From the NCBI RefSeq assembly GCF_018390555.1, contig NZ_JAHBGB010000002.1:310001-374000 (forward strand): DNA of 64,000 nucleotides, written 5' to 3'. How positions within the stretch are numbered: the stretch's first letter is position 1; the number at the start of each line of letters is the position of its first letter. A program made the translations under genes and the position numbers. The notes beneath the pieces were generated by a model. That model was not told the DNA's origin. It ran no database searches and saw only the letters and a list, made by a program, of their open reading frames with translations. Shown piece after piece: positions 53,111 through 62,281 of this stretch. The stretch comes from Ancylobacter oerskovii. Its GTDB lineage: Bacteria > Pseudomonadota > Alphaproteobacteria > Rhizobiales > Xanthobacteraceae.

Positions 53111-54640
53111 ATGGACGCCCTTGCCTCCCTCGCCCAGGGCTTCGCCGTCGCCATGACGCCGACGAACCTCCTGTTCGTGTTCATCGGCGTGACGCTCGGC
53201 CAGCTCATCGGCGCCCTGCCCGGCATCGGCCCTTCGGCCGGCATGGCGCTCTTGCTGCCCGTCACCTTCGGCCTCGATCCGGTCACCGCGCTGGTGATGC
53301 TCTCCGGCATCATGTATGGCGGCATGTATGGCGGCACCCTCACCTCGGTGCTGGTGAACGTGCCCGGCGAGGCGGCGAGCGTGATGACCGCCGTCGACGG
53401 CAACCAGCTCGCCCGGCAGGGCCGCGCCGGGCAGGCGCTGGCCGCGGCCGCCATCGGCTCCTTCCTCGCCGGCATCGGTGCCGTCACCGCGCTCGTCTTC
53501 CTCACCCCGGCGCTCAGCGCCTTCGCGCTCGGCTTCTCCGCCCCGGAATATTTCCTGCTGGCGCTGCTGGGCATCACCGCCACCGCCAGCCTCGGCACCG
53601 GCTCGGCGGTGAAGGCGATGATCGGCGCCACCCTCGGCCTGATGATCGCACTGGTCGGCACCGATCCGATCCAGGGCACCTCGCGCCTCACCTTCGGCTC
53701 GCTGGAGCTGCTGGAAGGCGTCGACTTCCTGCCCGTCGCCATCGGCGTGTTCGGCATCGCCGAGATCCTGGTCTCGATGGAGCAGACGCAGGCCAGCGCG
53801 GCGGTGCGCACGCGGCTGCGCGACATGTGGCTGACCCGCAAGGACTGGGTCGAGTGCCGCATGGCGATGCTGCGCGGCGGGGTGATCGGCTTCGTCATCG
53901 GCCTGATGCCCGGCGCCGGCCCGACGGTGGCGGCCCTGCTCGCCTATGTCGTCGAGAAGAAGGCCAGCCCGCACCCGGAGAAATTCGGCCATGGCGCGCT
54001 GGACGGCGTGGCGGCGGCGGAATCGGCCAACAACTCCGCCGCGCACGGCGCCATGGTGCCGATGCTGGCGCTCGGCATTCCCGGCTCGGCCTCCACCGCG
54101 GTGCTGCTGGCGGCGCTGGTGCTGCTCGGCATCCGCCCCGGCCCGATGCTGCTCACCGAGCAGGCCGACCTGGTGTGGGGCCTCATCGCCTCGATGTTCA
54201 TCGGCAATGTGATCCTGCTGATCATGAACCTGCCGCTCGCCCCGCTCTTCGCCAGCGTGCTGCGCATTCCCTATTCCTATCTGGTGCCGGGCATCCTCGT
54301 CGTGTCGCTGGTCGGCGCCTACGCGATCAGCCTCAGCCTGTTCAATGTCGGGCTGACGCTGTTCTTCGGCATGGTCGGCTACCTGATGATCCGCGCCGAC
54401 ATCCCCCGCGCGCCGCTGGTGCTCGCCGTGGTGCTGGCGCCGCTGATGGAGAGCTCGCTGCGCCAGAGCCTGATGCTGTCGGAAGGCAGCCCGGCGATCT
54501 TCGTCCAGCGCCCGCTCTCCGCCGTGCTGGCACTGCTGGTGATCGGCTCGCTCGTGCTGCCGCTGTTCGGCTTCTTCCTCGCCCGCCGCGCGGCGCGCCG
54601 TGCCGGCGTCGCCGAGGCGCTGTCCCATTCCTCCGACTAG
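53111..54640 (+). CDS. Tripartite tricarboxylate transporter, TctA family permease
   Basis: A 509-aa protein with about 11-12 hydrophobic segments. The TctA signature GQLIGALPGIGPSAGMALLLP near the N-terminus is repeated in the second half as GLMPGAGPTVAALLAY, with VAAAESANNSAAHGAMVPMLALGIPGS later. It is the sodium/proton-coupled permease of the TTT system with TctC and TctB. GGGAGC lies 7 nt before the ATG. Confidence 0.93.
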   Translation: MDALASLAQGFAVAMTPTNLLFVFIGVTLGQLIGALPGIGPSAGMALLLPVTFGLDPVTALVMLSGIMYGGMYGGTLTSVLVNVPGEAASVMTAVDGNQLARQGRAGQALAAAAIGSFLAGIGAVTALVFLTPALSAFALGFSAPEYFLLALLGITATASLGTGSAVKAMIGATLGLMIALVGTDPIQGTSRLTFGSLELLEGVDFLPVAIGVFGIAEILVSMEQTQASAAVRTRLRDMWLTRKDWVECRMAMLRGGVIGFVIGLMPGAGPTVAALLAYVVEKKASPHPEKFGHGALDGVAAAESANNSAAHGAMVPMLALGIPGSASTAVLLAALVLLGIRPGPMLLTEQADLVWGLIASMFIGNVILLIMNLPLAPLFASVLRIPYSYLVPGILVVSLVGAYAISLSLFNVGLTLFFGMVGYLMIRADIPRAPLVLAVVLAPLMESSLRQSLMLSEGSPAIFVQRPLSAVLALLVIGSLVLPLFGFFLARRAARRAGVAEALSHSSD

Positions 54641-54649
54641 GACCTGACG

Positions 54650-55675
54650 ATGACCGCACCCGTGATCGACGTCCACGCCCATATCCTCACCGAGGAGATG
54701 ATGGCCCGCATGCGCCGCGAGGCGCCCGAGATCGGCCCCACCCTCTCGGAGGTCGATGCCGAGGGCGGCGTGCTGAAGGTCGGCGACATCGTGCAGCGCC
54801 CCTTCCCGCGCGGCGGCTGGGATCTCGACCGGCGCCTCGCCGACCTCGACATCGCCGGCTTCGACCTGCAGGTGCTGTCCAACTGCCCGCAGACCTTCCT
54901 CTATGAGCGCGAGGCGGCACTCACCGGCGCGCTCTGCCAGATCCAGAACGAGGCGATCGCCGAGCTGGTGCGCCGCCGGCCCGACCGCTTCCTCGGCATC
55001 GCCACCCTGCCGATGCAGGACCCCGCCCGCGCCGCCGACGAACTGCGCCGCGCCGTCACCAAGCTCGGGCTGAAGGGCGCGCAGATCGGCTCGCATATCG
55101 AGGGCAGGAATCTCGACGACCCGGCGCTGGAACCGATCTGGGCCACCGCCGAGGAGCTCGGCGCCTTCATCCTCATCCATCCGCAGAAGACGGCGGCGGG
55201 CGAGCGCACCAAGGAATTCTATCTCAAGAACCTGATCGGCAACCCCCTGGAGACCACCATTGCGAGCGCCTCGCTGGTGTTCGGCGGCGTGCTGGAGCGC
55301 TATCCCGATCTCAGGATCTGCCTCGTGCATGGCGGCGGCTTCCTGCCCTTCCAGACCGGGCGGATGATCCATGGCTGGAAGGAGCGCCCGGAATGCCGGC
55401 GCTTCATCAAGGAGAGCCCGGAAGTCTCGATCCGCCGGCTCTATTTCGACACGCTGACCCATTTCGGCCCGGCGCTGCGCTACCTCACCGATACGTTCGG
55501 CGCCGATCACATCCTGCTCGGCAGCGACTATCCGTTCGACATGGGCACGCTGGAAGGCGCCCGGCAGGTGCGCGCCGCCGGCCTGCCAAAGCCCGACGAG
55601 GCCGCCATTCTCGGCACCACCGCGGCCGGCTGGTTCGGCCTCCCCGCCGCCTCGCGCCAGGCGGTGAACGCATGA
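54650..55675 (+). CDS. Amidohydrolase family protein (ACMSD-like decarboxylase/hydrolase)
   Basis: A 341-aa amidohydrolase_2 protein: VIDVHAHIL (HxH), AFILIHPQ (His), ICLVHGGGFLPF (His) and ILLGSDYPFD (Asp). It resembles the protein encoded at 38267-39358 in length and motif order (GNPLETT appears in both), so the two are likely paralogues acting on related compounds. It starts 9 bp after the TctA gene and overlaps the cupin gene by 4 bp, so it should act on the imported carboxylate. Confidence 0.9.
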   Translation: MTAPVIDVHAHILTEEMMARMRREAPEIGPTLSEVDAEGGVLKVGDIVQRPFPRGGWDLDRRLADLDIAGFDLQVLSNCPQTFLYEREAALTGALCQIQNEAIAELVRRRPDRFLGIATLPMQDPARAADELRRAVTKLGLKGAQIGSHIEGRNLDDPALEPIWATAEELGAFILIHPQKTAAGERTKEFYLKNLIGNPLETTIASASLVFGGVLERYPDLRICLVHGGGFLPFQTGRMIHGWKERPECRRFIKESPEVSIRRLYFDTLTHFGPALRYLTDTFGADHILLGSDYPFDMGTLEGARQVRAAGLPKPDEAAILGTTAAGWFGLPAASRQAVNA

Positions 55676-56124
55676 GCACCGAGACCCGCAACGCCGCCAT
55701 CCTGCGCCCCAGCGAGTTGCCCGTCACCGAGCGCGGCGGCGGCGCGCGCACCGTGCGGCTCGTCACCGCCGAGCTCGGCTCAACGAGGCTGCTCAACGGC
55801 ATCACCCGCTTCGGTCCCGGCGCGGCGATCCCGCTGCACAGCCATAATTGCGAGGAGAGCGTCATCATCCTCGAAGGCGATGCGGTGTTCGAGATCGACG
55901 GCGTCACCCACGAGTTGACCACGCACGACACCACCTGGATCCCGCCGGACGTGCCGCACCGCTTCCGCAACGCCTCGGACAGCGCGCCGCTCGCCATCTT
56001 CTGGACCTATGCCGACACCGCCGCCACCCGCACACTGGCGGCGACCGGCGAGACCCGTTCCATCGCCTCCGAACATGCCGCGGACAAGCAGGCCGGAGAC
56101 AAAGCCGCCGGAGGCCGCCCATGA
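55672..56124 (+). CDS. Cupin domain protein
   Basis: A 150-aa single cupin: motif 1 PLHSHNCEESVIILEGDAVF (His, His, Glu) and motif 2 PPDVPHRFRNAS (His), the full set of metal ligands. The C-terminal ~25 residues are Ala/Lys/Gly-rich and probably disordered. The ATG overlaps the amidohydrolase stop. It may be a small dioxygenase, isomerase or ligand sensor; context gives only a place in the same catabolic operon. Confidence 0.85.
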   Translation: MSTETRNAAILRPSELPVTERGGGARTVRLVTAELGSTRLLNGITRFGPGAAIPLHSHNCEESVIILEGDAVFEIDGVTHELTTHDTTWIPPDVPHRFRNASDSAPLAIFWTYADTAATRTLAATGETRSIASEHAADKQAGDKAAGGRP

Positions 56125-57218
56125 ACGCCGCCGTGAAACCCGATCCCGGCATCGCCGCCACCGCGCCGGCACAGGCGATCGAGGACCTTGTCGCCGATGC
56201 CATGCGCGTCTGCGGCCTTCCCGCCGAGGACGCGCAGCGCGTCGGCAAGCTGATGGCCGAGGCCGATCTCACCGGCGCCGACGGCCACGGCATCTTCCGC
56301 CTGCCGCAATATGTGCGGCGGCTGAAGGGCGGCGCGGTCAACCCGACACCGCGCATCGAGGTGGAGCGCGCCGCGCCCGGCGTCGCCCTGGTCGACGGCG
56401 ACAACGGCATGGGTCATCTGGTGATGAGCGTCGCCGCCGACACCGCCACCGCCATCGCCCGCGAGATCGGCATCGCCTGGGTCGGGGTGCGCCGCTCCAA
56501 CCATGCCGGCCCGGCGGCGCTTTATGTCGACATGCTCGCGCAGCGCGGCCTTGTCGGCATCTATTCGGTGGTGGCGAGCTCCAACCACATGGCGCCCTGG
56601 GGCGGTACCTCCTCGCTGCTCGGCACCAACCCGCTCGCCATCGCCATTCCCGCCGGCGAGGGCAAGCCGCCGGTGCTGCTCGACATCGCCACCACCGTGG
56701 TGTCCTACGGCACCGTCAAGAAGCATGTCCTCAACGACGTCCCGATGCCCGAGGGCTGGCTGGTCAGCAGGAAGGACGGCAGCGCCATCACCGATCCCAA
56801 GCGCAGCGGCGAGGGCCTGCTGCTGCCGATCGGCGGCCACAAGGGCTCCGGCCTCGCACTGATGCTCGGCCTGCTGGCCGGCACGCTCAACGCCGCCGCC
56901 TTCGGCAGCGAGGTGATCGACTTCAACGCCGATTCCACCTCCGAGACCAATACCGGCCATTTCCTGGTGGCGCTGGACGTCGCCCGCTTCATGCCGCCGG
57001 CCGCCTTCGCCGCCGTCCTACAGCGCCAGCTCGACGAACTGCGCCATGACGCGCCGCTGCCGGGCACCGACGGGGTGCGCATTCCCGGCGACCGCCGCGC
57101 GGTCTTGCGCGAGGCCCGCATCCGCGACGGCGTGCCGATCCCGCCGCCGCTGCGCCGCCAGCTCGACGAGCTCGCCACGACGCTCGGCATCGAGCCGCTC
57201 GCCGCCCGGCAGTCCTAG
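56121..57218 (+). CDS. Ldh family oxidoreductase (type 2 malate/L-lactate dehydrogenase family)
   Basis: A 365-aa NAD(P)-dependent dehydrogenase of the MDH2/LDH2 fold, unrelated to the Rossmann-fold enzymes. ADLTGADGHGIFRLPQYVRRL and VRRSNHAGPAALY hold the catalytic His and substrate-binding residues, followed by GTNPLAIAIPA. Family members oxidise malate, lactate, sulfolactate, ureidoglycolate or similar 2-hydroxy acids. It overlaps the cupin gene by 4 bp in the TTT operon, consistent with oxidation of an imported 2-hydroxy acid. Confidence 0.9.
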   Translation: MNAAVKPDPGIAATAPAQAIEDLVADAMRVCGLPAEDAQRVGKLMAEADLTGADGHGIFRLPQYVRRLKGGAVNPTPRIEVERAAPGVALVDGDNGMGHLVMSVAADTATAIAREIGIAWVGVRRSNHAGPAALYVDMLAQRGLVGIYSVVASSNHMAPWGGTSSLLGTNPLAIAIPAGEGKPPVLLDIATTVVSYGTVKKHVLNDVPMPEGWLVSRKDGSAITDPKRSGEGLLLPIGGHKGSGLALMLGLLAGTLNAAAFGSEVIDFNADSTSETNTGHFLVALDVARFMPPAAFAAVLQRQLDELRHDAPLPGTDGVRIPGDRRAVLREARIRDGVPIPPPLRRQLDELATTLGIEPLAARQS

Positions 57219-57235
57219 ATCCCAGGAGACCAGCC

Positions 57236-57697
57236 ATGCCCGCCACCACCACGGCGACCGAACGCCGGACCATCAACGAAGGCGCCTTCAAGGCCGGCGA
57301 CGGTGCCTATCTGTTCCAGCTCGATCAGCTTTCCGCCATCGAGGGCGGCCCCGGCTATTCCACCGCCATCGGCTCGGTGGTGGAAGGCATCCGCACCCAG
57401 TGCGGGCTGATGCGCAAGGCGGCGGGCACCGGCGCCCGCCCGCATTCCCACCCCAACGAGCAATGGAACTATGTGGTGAAGGGCCGGCTCAGGGTGAACA
57501 TCGAGGGCCAGCCCGAGCAGATCGCCGGCCCCGGCACGCTCATCTACTTCCCGCCCGGCATCATCCACTCGACGGTGGCGCTGCCGGAGGAGGACGTGCT
57601 GTTCTTCGTGGTGAAGGACACCACCCACGGCATCGCCGGCAGGGCCGCCGACGGCACCATGAGCGGCGGGCACTACGACAAGCCGGCCTCTTCATAG
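57236..57697 (+). CDS. Cupin domain protein
   Basis: A 153-aa single cupin with motif 1 RPHSHPNEQWNYVVKGRLRV (His, His, Gln in place of Glu) and motif 2 YFPPGIIHSTVA (His). Last gene of the TTT operon, 17 bp after the Ldh-family gene, with GGAG before the ATG. Its last 25 bp overlap the 3' end of the convergent LysR gene. Enzymatic role unknown. Confidence 0.85.
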   Translation: MPATTTATERRTINEGAFKAGDGAYLFQLDQLSAIEGGPGYSTAIGSVVEGIRTQCGLMRKAAGTGARPHSHPNEQWNYVVKGRLRVNIEGQPEQIAGPGTLIYFPPGIIHSTVALPEEDVLFFVVKDTTHGIAGRAADGTMSGGHYDKPASS

Positions 57698-58659
57698 AGC
57701 CCGGCCCGCTCGCCCCACACCTCGCCGATCCGCGCGGTCTCCTGCGCCAGTACGTCGAGGAAGGCGGCGGCCACCGGCTCCAGCGGCCGGCGCGCCGGCT
57801 CGATCAGCACGAGGTCCATGCCGAGCGGCGGGTCGGCGATGGGGTTGATGGTGAAGCGCCGGGGCATGTCCCATCCGGCCGGCCGCGCGGCCGACCGCTC
57901 GACCTCCTGCGCCATCATCAGGCCCGGCAATATCGCCACCCAGTCGGTCGAGGCGACGAAATCGAGCGTGCCCATCATGGCGTCCAGCTCCAGTCGCCGT
58001 TCCACCGCCACCGCGTTGGAAGCGAGATAGGTCTCGATATTGGCGCGCCGCGCATTCTGGCCGCTCGGCACCACCACCTTCATCGGCCCGAGATCGGCGA
58101 GCCGCACCGGCTGCATATGCGCCCGCCCCGACGCCGCGCCGGAAACCAGCACCTCCGGCGTATAGGCGAAGCGCGTCGTCTTCACCCCCACCGTGCCGGT
58201 GGAGGCCGGGACGATGGCGAAGGCGAGCTCGCCCGCCCGCACCTGCTGGGTGAGGGTCGCCGAATAGGCCTCGGTGATCCGCACCACCACATTGGGATGC
58301 AGCGCGACGAAGCGCGCCAGCGCCGGCGCCAGCACCGAGCGGGTCATGGTCGGCATCAGCCCCACCACCATCTCGCCGTCGAGCCCGACGCCGAAGCGTC
58401 CCACCGAGCGGTTGGCCGCCTCGTTCAGCCGCAGCAATTCGATGCAGTGGCGATAGTAGCTCTCGCCGGCCGGGGTCGGCTGCACGCTGCCGCCGCCGCG
58501 CGCGAACAGTTTCACGCCGAAGCGGTCCTCGATCTTGCGGATATGCTGGGAGACGCCGGATTGCGTGGCGTTCTCCCGCTCGGCCGCGGCCGTGAAGGAG
58601 CGTTCCTCATAGGCCGCCACGAACAGCCGGACATCCCGCAGCGTATCGCTCATCGCCAT
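57673..58659 (-). CDS. LysR family transcriptional regulator
   Basis: About 328 aa: N-terminal helix-turn-helix RSFTAAAERENATQSGVSQHIRKIEDRFGVKLFAR and a periplasmic-binding-like effector domain. AGGAA lies 5-6 nt before the ATG at 58659; an ATG two codons later is also possible. Divergent from the flavin reductase/LLM genes with a 71-bp gap, so these are its most likely targets; the TTT operon with which it converges is another candidate. Confidence 0.9.
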   Translation of the reverse strand: MAMSDTLRDVRLFVAAYEERSFTAAAERENATQSGVSQHIRKIEDRFGVKLFARGGGSVQPTPAGESYYRHCIELLRLNEAANRSVGRFGVGLDGEMVVGLMPTMTRSVLAPALARFVALHPNVVVRITEAYSATLTQQVRAGELAFAIVPASTGTVGVKTTRFAYTPEVLVSGAASGRAHMQPVRLADLGPMKVVVPSGQNARRANIETYLASNAVAVERRLELDAMMGTLDFVASTDWVAILPGLMMAQEVERSAARPAGWDMPRRFTINPIADPPLGMDLVLIEPARRPLEPVAAAFLDVLAQETARIGEVWGERAGLYEEAGLS

Positions 58660-58730
58660 TACGTTTCCTGATGGAGACGAGCAGATCATATCATTTCTGA
58701 AGCGTCCGGCGCCACCGTAAGCTCATCTCC

Positions 58731-59303
58731 ATGAGCGAACATGTCATCGATTTCCGATCCAGCGACGATCATGGCCACTTCCGGCGCGCGCTCGGGCGCT
58801 TCGCCACCGGCGTCACCATCGTCACCACGCGCACCGCCGACGGAAAGCTCGAGGGCCTAACCGCCAACAGCTTCTCGTCGGTCTCCCTCGATCCGCCGCT
58901 GGTGCTGTGGAGCCTGCGCAAGCAGGCGCCGTCGCTGGCGAGCTTCACCTCGGCCGGCCATTTCGCGGTGAACGTGCTCGGCACGCACCAGAAGCATCTG
59001 TGCCGCCACTTCGCCACCCCGCATGCCGACAAGTTCGGATCGGTCGCGCATCGCATCGGCGACCATGGCGCGCCGCTCATCGAGGACACCATCGCCCGCT
59101 TCGAATGCCGCACCGAGCAGGTCATCGAGGCCGGCGACCATCTCATCTTCCTCGGCCGGGTGCTGCGCGCCGCCCATCGCGACGGCGAGCCGCTGATCTA
59201 CGCCACCGGCGCCCTGTGCGGCCCGGCGCTGCTGCCCGCCGATCCGCCGGCCAACGACCTTTCCTCGAAAGACATTTCCGCGAACCGGGAACGCGCCTCA
59301 TGA
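58731..59303 (+). CDS. Flavin reductase family protein
   Basis: A 190-aa FMN-binding split-barrel reductase (HpaC/RutF-like): FRRALGRFATGVTIVTTRT, LTANSFSSVSLDPPLVLWSL and a GDHLIFLGRVL strand. The ATG of the LLM oxidoreductase overlaps its stop (ATGA), so the pair forms a two-component monooxygenase like that at 5.3-7.2 kb. The last ~20 residues are a polar tail. Confidence 0.9.
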   Translation: MSEHVIDFRSSDDHGHFRRALGRFATGVTIVTTRTADGKLEGLTANSFSSVSLDPPLVLWSLRKQAPSLASFTSAGHFAVNVLGTHQKHLCRHFATPHADKFGSVAHRIGDHGAPLIEDTIARFECRTEQVIEAGDHLIFLGRVLRAAHRDGEPLIYATGALCGPALLPADPPANDLSSKDISANRERAS

Positions 59304-60400
59304 AACTCGGCTTCTTCACCATGCCGATCCACCCGCTGCACCGTCCGCTCGCCGAGACGCTGCGGGAGGACCGGGAATTCTGCCTCATCGCCGAGAAGCT
59401 CGGCTTCTGCGAGGGCTATTTCGGCGAACACGTCACCGACGGCGCCGAGACCATCACCTCCTCGCTGATCTTCATCGCCTGGCTGCTGGAAGAGACCAGG
59501 ACCATCAAGCTGGGCTCCGGCACCATCAACCTGCCGAACCAGCACCCCGCCCGGGTCGCCGGCGAGGTGGCGATGCTCGATCACATGGCGAAGGGCCGCT
59601 ACATCATGGGCATCAGCCCCGGCGGCCTTCTGTCGGACGCCGAGTTGTTCGGCAATCTCGACAAGAACCGCACCGAGATGTTCGTCGAGGCCATCGACCA
59701 CATACTCGGCATCTGGTCCGGCGAGGCGCCCTACAAGCGGGTCGGCCAGCACTGGACCATCACCACCGAGCGCACCTACCTGCCGGCGCTCGGCCAGGGG
59801 GTGATGCACAAGCCCTACCAGACCCCGCACCCGCCGATCGTCGTCACCGCGGTGGCGCCGTTCTCCAAGGGCGTCACCGAGGCGGCCGCGCGCGGCTGGG
59901 AGCCGATCTCGGCCAATTTCCTGCTGCCGTGCTGGGTGAAGACCCACTGGCCGAAATATGTCGAGGGCTGCGAGAAGGGCGGGCGTCCGGCCGATCCGGC
60001 GAACTGGCGGGTGGCGAAGAGCATCTTCGTCGCCGACGACCTCGCCACCGCGAAGCGCTACGCCACCGAGCCCGGCAGCCCGTATTATGCCTATTACAAC
60101 TCGCTGGCGACCAAGCTGGTCGGCAATGGCCGCGCCAACCTGTTCAAGCGCGACCAGAGCGCGCCGGATTCATCGGTGACGGTGGACAGCGTGCTGGCCG
60201 ACCTCGTCATCTGGGGCACGCCGGACAAGGTGGCCGACGAGCTCGCCGCCTTCGAGGAGGAGATCGGCGAATTCGGCACCCTGCTCTATGCCGGCCATGA
60301 CTGGGCCGACAAGGGGCTCGCCATCCGCTCGCTGGAGCTGATGGCCGAGAAGGTGATGCCGGCGGTGAATGCCGGCCGCCGCTCCGCCGCCGCCGAGTGA
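59300..60400 (+). CDS. LLM-class flavin-dependent oxidoreductase
   Basis: A 366-aa luciferase-like protein in the bacterial luciferase/alkanal monooxygenase branch: KLGFFTMPIHPLHR, FGEHVTDGAET, KLGSGTINLPNQHPARVAGEVAMLDHM and GRYIMGISPGG. It is distinct from the NtaA-type enzyme at 5912, which is longer and has different motifs. Reduced flavin would come from the overlapping reductase gene. Substrate unknown. Confidence 0.9.
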   Translation: MKLGFFTMPIHPLHRPLAETLREDREFCLIAEKLGFCEGYFGEHVTDGAETITSSLIFIAWLLEETRTIKLGSGTINLPNQHPARVAGEVAMLDHMAKGRYIMGISPGGLLSDAELFGNLDKNRTEMFVEAIDHILGIWSGEAPYKRVGQHWTITTERTYLPALGQGVMHKPYQTPHPPIVVTAVAPFSKGVTEAAARGWEPISANFLLPCWVKTHWPKYVEGCEKGGRPADPANWRVAKSIFVADDLATAKRYATEPGSPYYAYYNSLATKLVGNGRANLFKRDQSAPDSSVTVDSVLADLVIWGTPDKVADELAAFEEEIGEFGTLLYAGHDWADKGLAIRSLELMAEKVMPAVNAGRRSAAAE

Positions 60401-60447
60401 CCGTCGAAGATCAAGAGCCGCCGCCGCAGGCGGCGAAGGGAGGACAC

Positions 60448-61482
60448 ATGATCCGCGCCGCAATTGCCGGCCTCGGCTGGTGGGGCAAGCACATGATCCG
60501 CCGCATGGCGGATTCCGGCGAACTGCGCATCGTCGCCGCCATCGATACCTCGGAGGCGCAGGCCGCCTTCGCCGCCGAGCATGGCATCCCGCTGACGACG
60601 AACTGGGACGACGTGCTGAACGATGCTTCCATCGATGCGGTGATCCTGTGCACGCCGCACTCGCTGCACACCGCGCAGGTGGCGCAGGTTGCCCGCGCGG
60701 GCAAGCATGTGTTCTGCGAGAAGCCGCTGGCGCTCACCCGTGCCGACGCCGAGCGCTCGGTCGCCGCCTGCCGCGCCGCCGGGGTGAAGCTCGGCATCGG
60801 CCATGAGCGCCGCTACGAGCTCGCCATGCTGCAGATCAAGGAGCTGGTGCAATCGGGCGCCCTCGGCACGCTCATGCATGTCGAGGCGAATTTCAGCCAC
60901 GACAAGCTCGCCGCCGTACCGAAGGGCGACTGGCGCGCCTCGCCGGTCGACGCTCCCGCCGCCGGCATGACCGCTATGGGCATCCACCTCACCGACGGCT
61001 TCCTCGAGCTGTTCGGGCCGATCTCCGAGGTCTACGCCGCCACCGCCAGCCGCGCCTCCGACCGGCCGAATGGCGACGTGGTGTCGGTGCATACCCGCTT
61101 CGCCTCTGGCGCCACCGGCTATCTCAACGCGATCCTGGTGACGCCGCTCTATATCGGCATCACCGTGTTCGGCACCGACGCCTGGGTCGAGGCGCGCAAC
61201 CACACGCATCCCGACACCCCCGGCCCGACGACGCTAACCATCCAGCACAAGGACGGCCGGCGCGAGGTGCGCGAATATGAATGGACCGACACGGTGCGCG
61301 CCAATCTCGAAGCCTTTGCGCGGTCGATCGAGACTGATGCACCCTATGTGTTCACCGACGCGCAGAAGGTCGGCAACATCGCGGTGCTGGAAGCGATCTG
61401 CCGCTCGGTGGCGACCAACATGCCGGTGAAGGTGGAGGCAGGGGAGACCGTGGATCGCCCCGCGCTCAAAGCCAGTGCGTGA
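60448..61482 (+). CDS. Gfo/Idh/MocA family oxidoreductase
   Basis: A 344-aa protein: RAAIAGLGWWGKHM Rossmann start, EKPLALTRADAERSV and GMTAMGIHLTDGFLELFG, closely matching the motifs of the protein at 31077. AAGGGAGG 5-6 nt before the ATG at 60448 decides the start over a GTG at 60397 that overlaps the LLM stop. Probably cotranscribed with the monooxygenase pair. Confidence 0.9.
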   Translation: MIRAAIAGLGWWGKHMIRRMADSGELRIVAAIDTSEAQAAFAAEHGIPLTTNWDDVLNDASIDAVILCTPHSLHTAQVAQVARAGKHVFCEKPLALTRADAERSVAACRAAGVKLGIGHERRYELAMLQIKELVQSGALGTLMHVEANFSHDKLAAVPKGDWRASPVDAPAAGMTAMGIHLTDGFLELFGPISEVYAATASRASDRPNGDVVSVHTRFASGATGYLNAILVTPLYIGITVFGTDAWVEARNHTHPDTPGPTTLTIQHKDGRREVREYEWTDTVRANLEAFARSIETDAPYVFTDAQKVGNIAVLEAICRSVATNMPVKVEAGETVDRPALKASA

Positions 61483-61528
61483 GACTTATACCGGCGGTCG
61501 CCCGTGCGACGCTGATCATGAAGATGCT

Positions 61529-61637
61529 CCCTCTCCCCGTGGGGGAGAGGGGTGGGGTGAGGGGCCTTCTTCATTCCCCAATCACTAGAGCCCCTCACCG
61601 ACCCGCTTCGCGGGCCACCTCTCCCCAACGGGGAGAG
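61529..61637. repeat. GC-rich hairpin intergenic repeat
   Basis: A compact copy of the element at 8938 and 52199: CCCTCTCCCC-GGGGAGAGG, GGTGAGGGG, a ~20-bp AT-richer spacer, CCCCTCACCGACCCGC-GCGGGCCACC, and CCTCTCCCC-GGGGAGAGG. It fills most of the 189-bp gap between Gfo/Idh and CMD genes. Confidence 0.85.
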
Positions 61638-61671
61638 GAAAAGACAGAAAACACCGAGGACACCGCACAGG

Positions 61672-62220
61672 ATGAACCGCCCCACCGACCCCGCCCCCCG
61701 CTACCGCGAGCTGGACCCCGCCGCGCTCGACGCCGAGCAGCGCCGCATCTTCGAGGAGATCGGCCGCCCGCGCGCCGGCGCGGTGCCGGCGCCGTTTCAC
61801 ATCTATGTCGAGAGCCCCGAGCTCGCCGCCACCGCTCAGGCGGTCGGCGCCTTCTGCCGTTACCGCACCGGCCTGCCGCCGCGCCTGTCCGAGCTCGCCA
61901 TCCTCACGACGGCAGCCTATTGGGGCGCCGAATACGAGTTCGGCGTCCATTCCCGCGAGGCGCGCAAGGCCGGGGTGCCGGAGATCGAGATCGAGGCGCT
62001 GGCGGAGGGACGCCGGCCCGATTTCACCGAGGCCGACGCCGCGCTGGTGCATGATTTCGCCAGCGCCGTCTATCGGCAGAAGGACGTGCCGGACGAGCTC
62101 TTCGCCGCCGCGGTCGCCCGCTTCGGGCGCCGCACGGTGATCGAGCTCACCGGCCTGCTCGGCTATTATTCCATGCTTGCCATCGCGCTGCGCGTGTTTC
62201 GCGTACCGCCGCCCGCGTGA
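61672..62220 (+). CDS. Carboxymuconolactone decarboxylase family protein
   Basis: A 182-aa all-helical CMD/AhpD-like protein. The core LSELAILTTAAYWGAEYEFGVHSREARKAGV has Glu and His in the active-site helix but neither of the paired Cys of AhpD peroxidases, so it is closer to the decarboxylase type. The actual reaction is not evident. The nearest ribosome-binding sequence, GAGGA, is 12 nt before the ATG. Confidence 0.85.
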   Translation: MNRPTDPAPRYRELDPAALDAEQRRIFEEIGRPRAGAVPAPFHIYVESPELAATAQAVGAFCRYRTGLPPRLSELAILTTAAYWGAEYEFGVHSREARKAGVPEIEIEALAEGRRPDFTEADAALVHDFASAVYRQKDVPDELFAAAVARFGRRTVIELTGLLGYYSMLAIALRVFRVPPPA

Positions 62221-62281
62221 GAGGATCAGCAGCAAAGAGCCCGCATCACAACAAAACAGGGGCTCTCTCGGAGGAAACGCC

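Noticed and set aside
53108-55510. An 800-aa minus-strand open frame
   Set aside because: It mirrors the TctA and amidohydrolase genes in a GC-rich sequence; the product is His/Arg/Glu-rich and domain-free.
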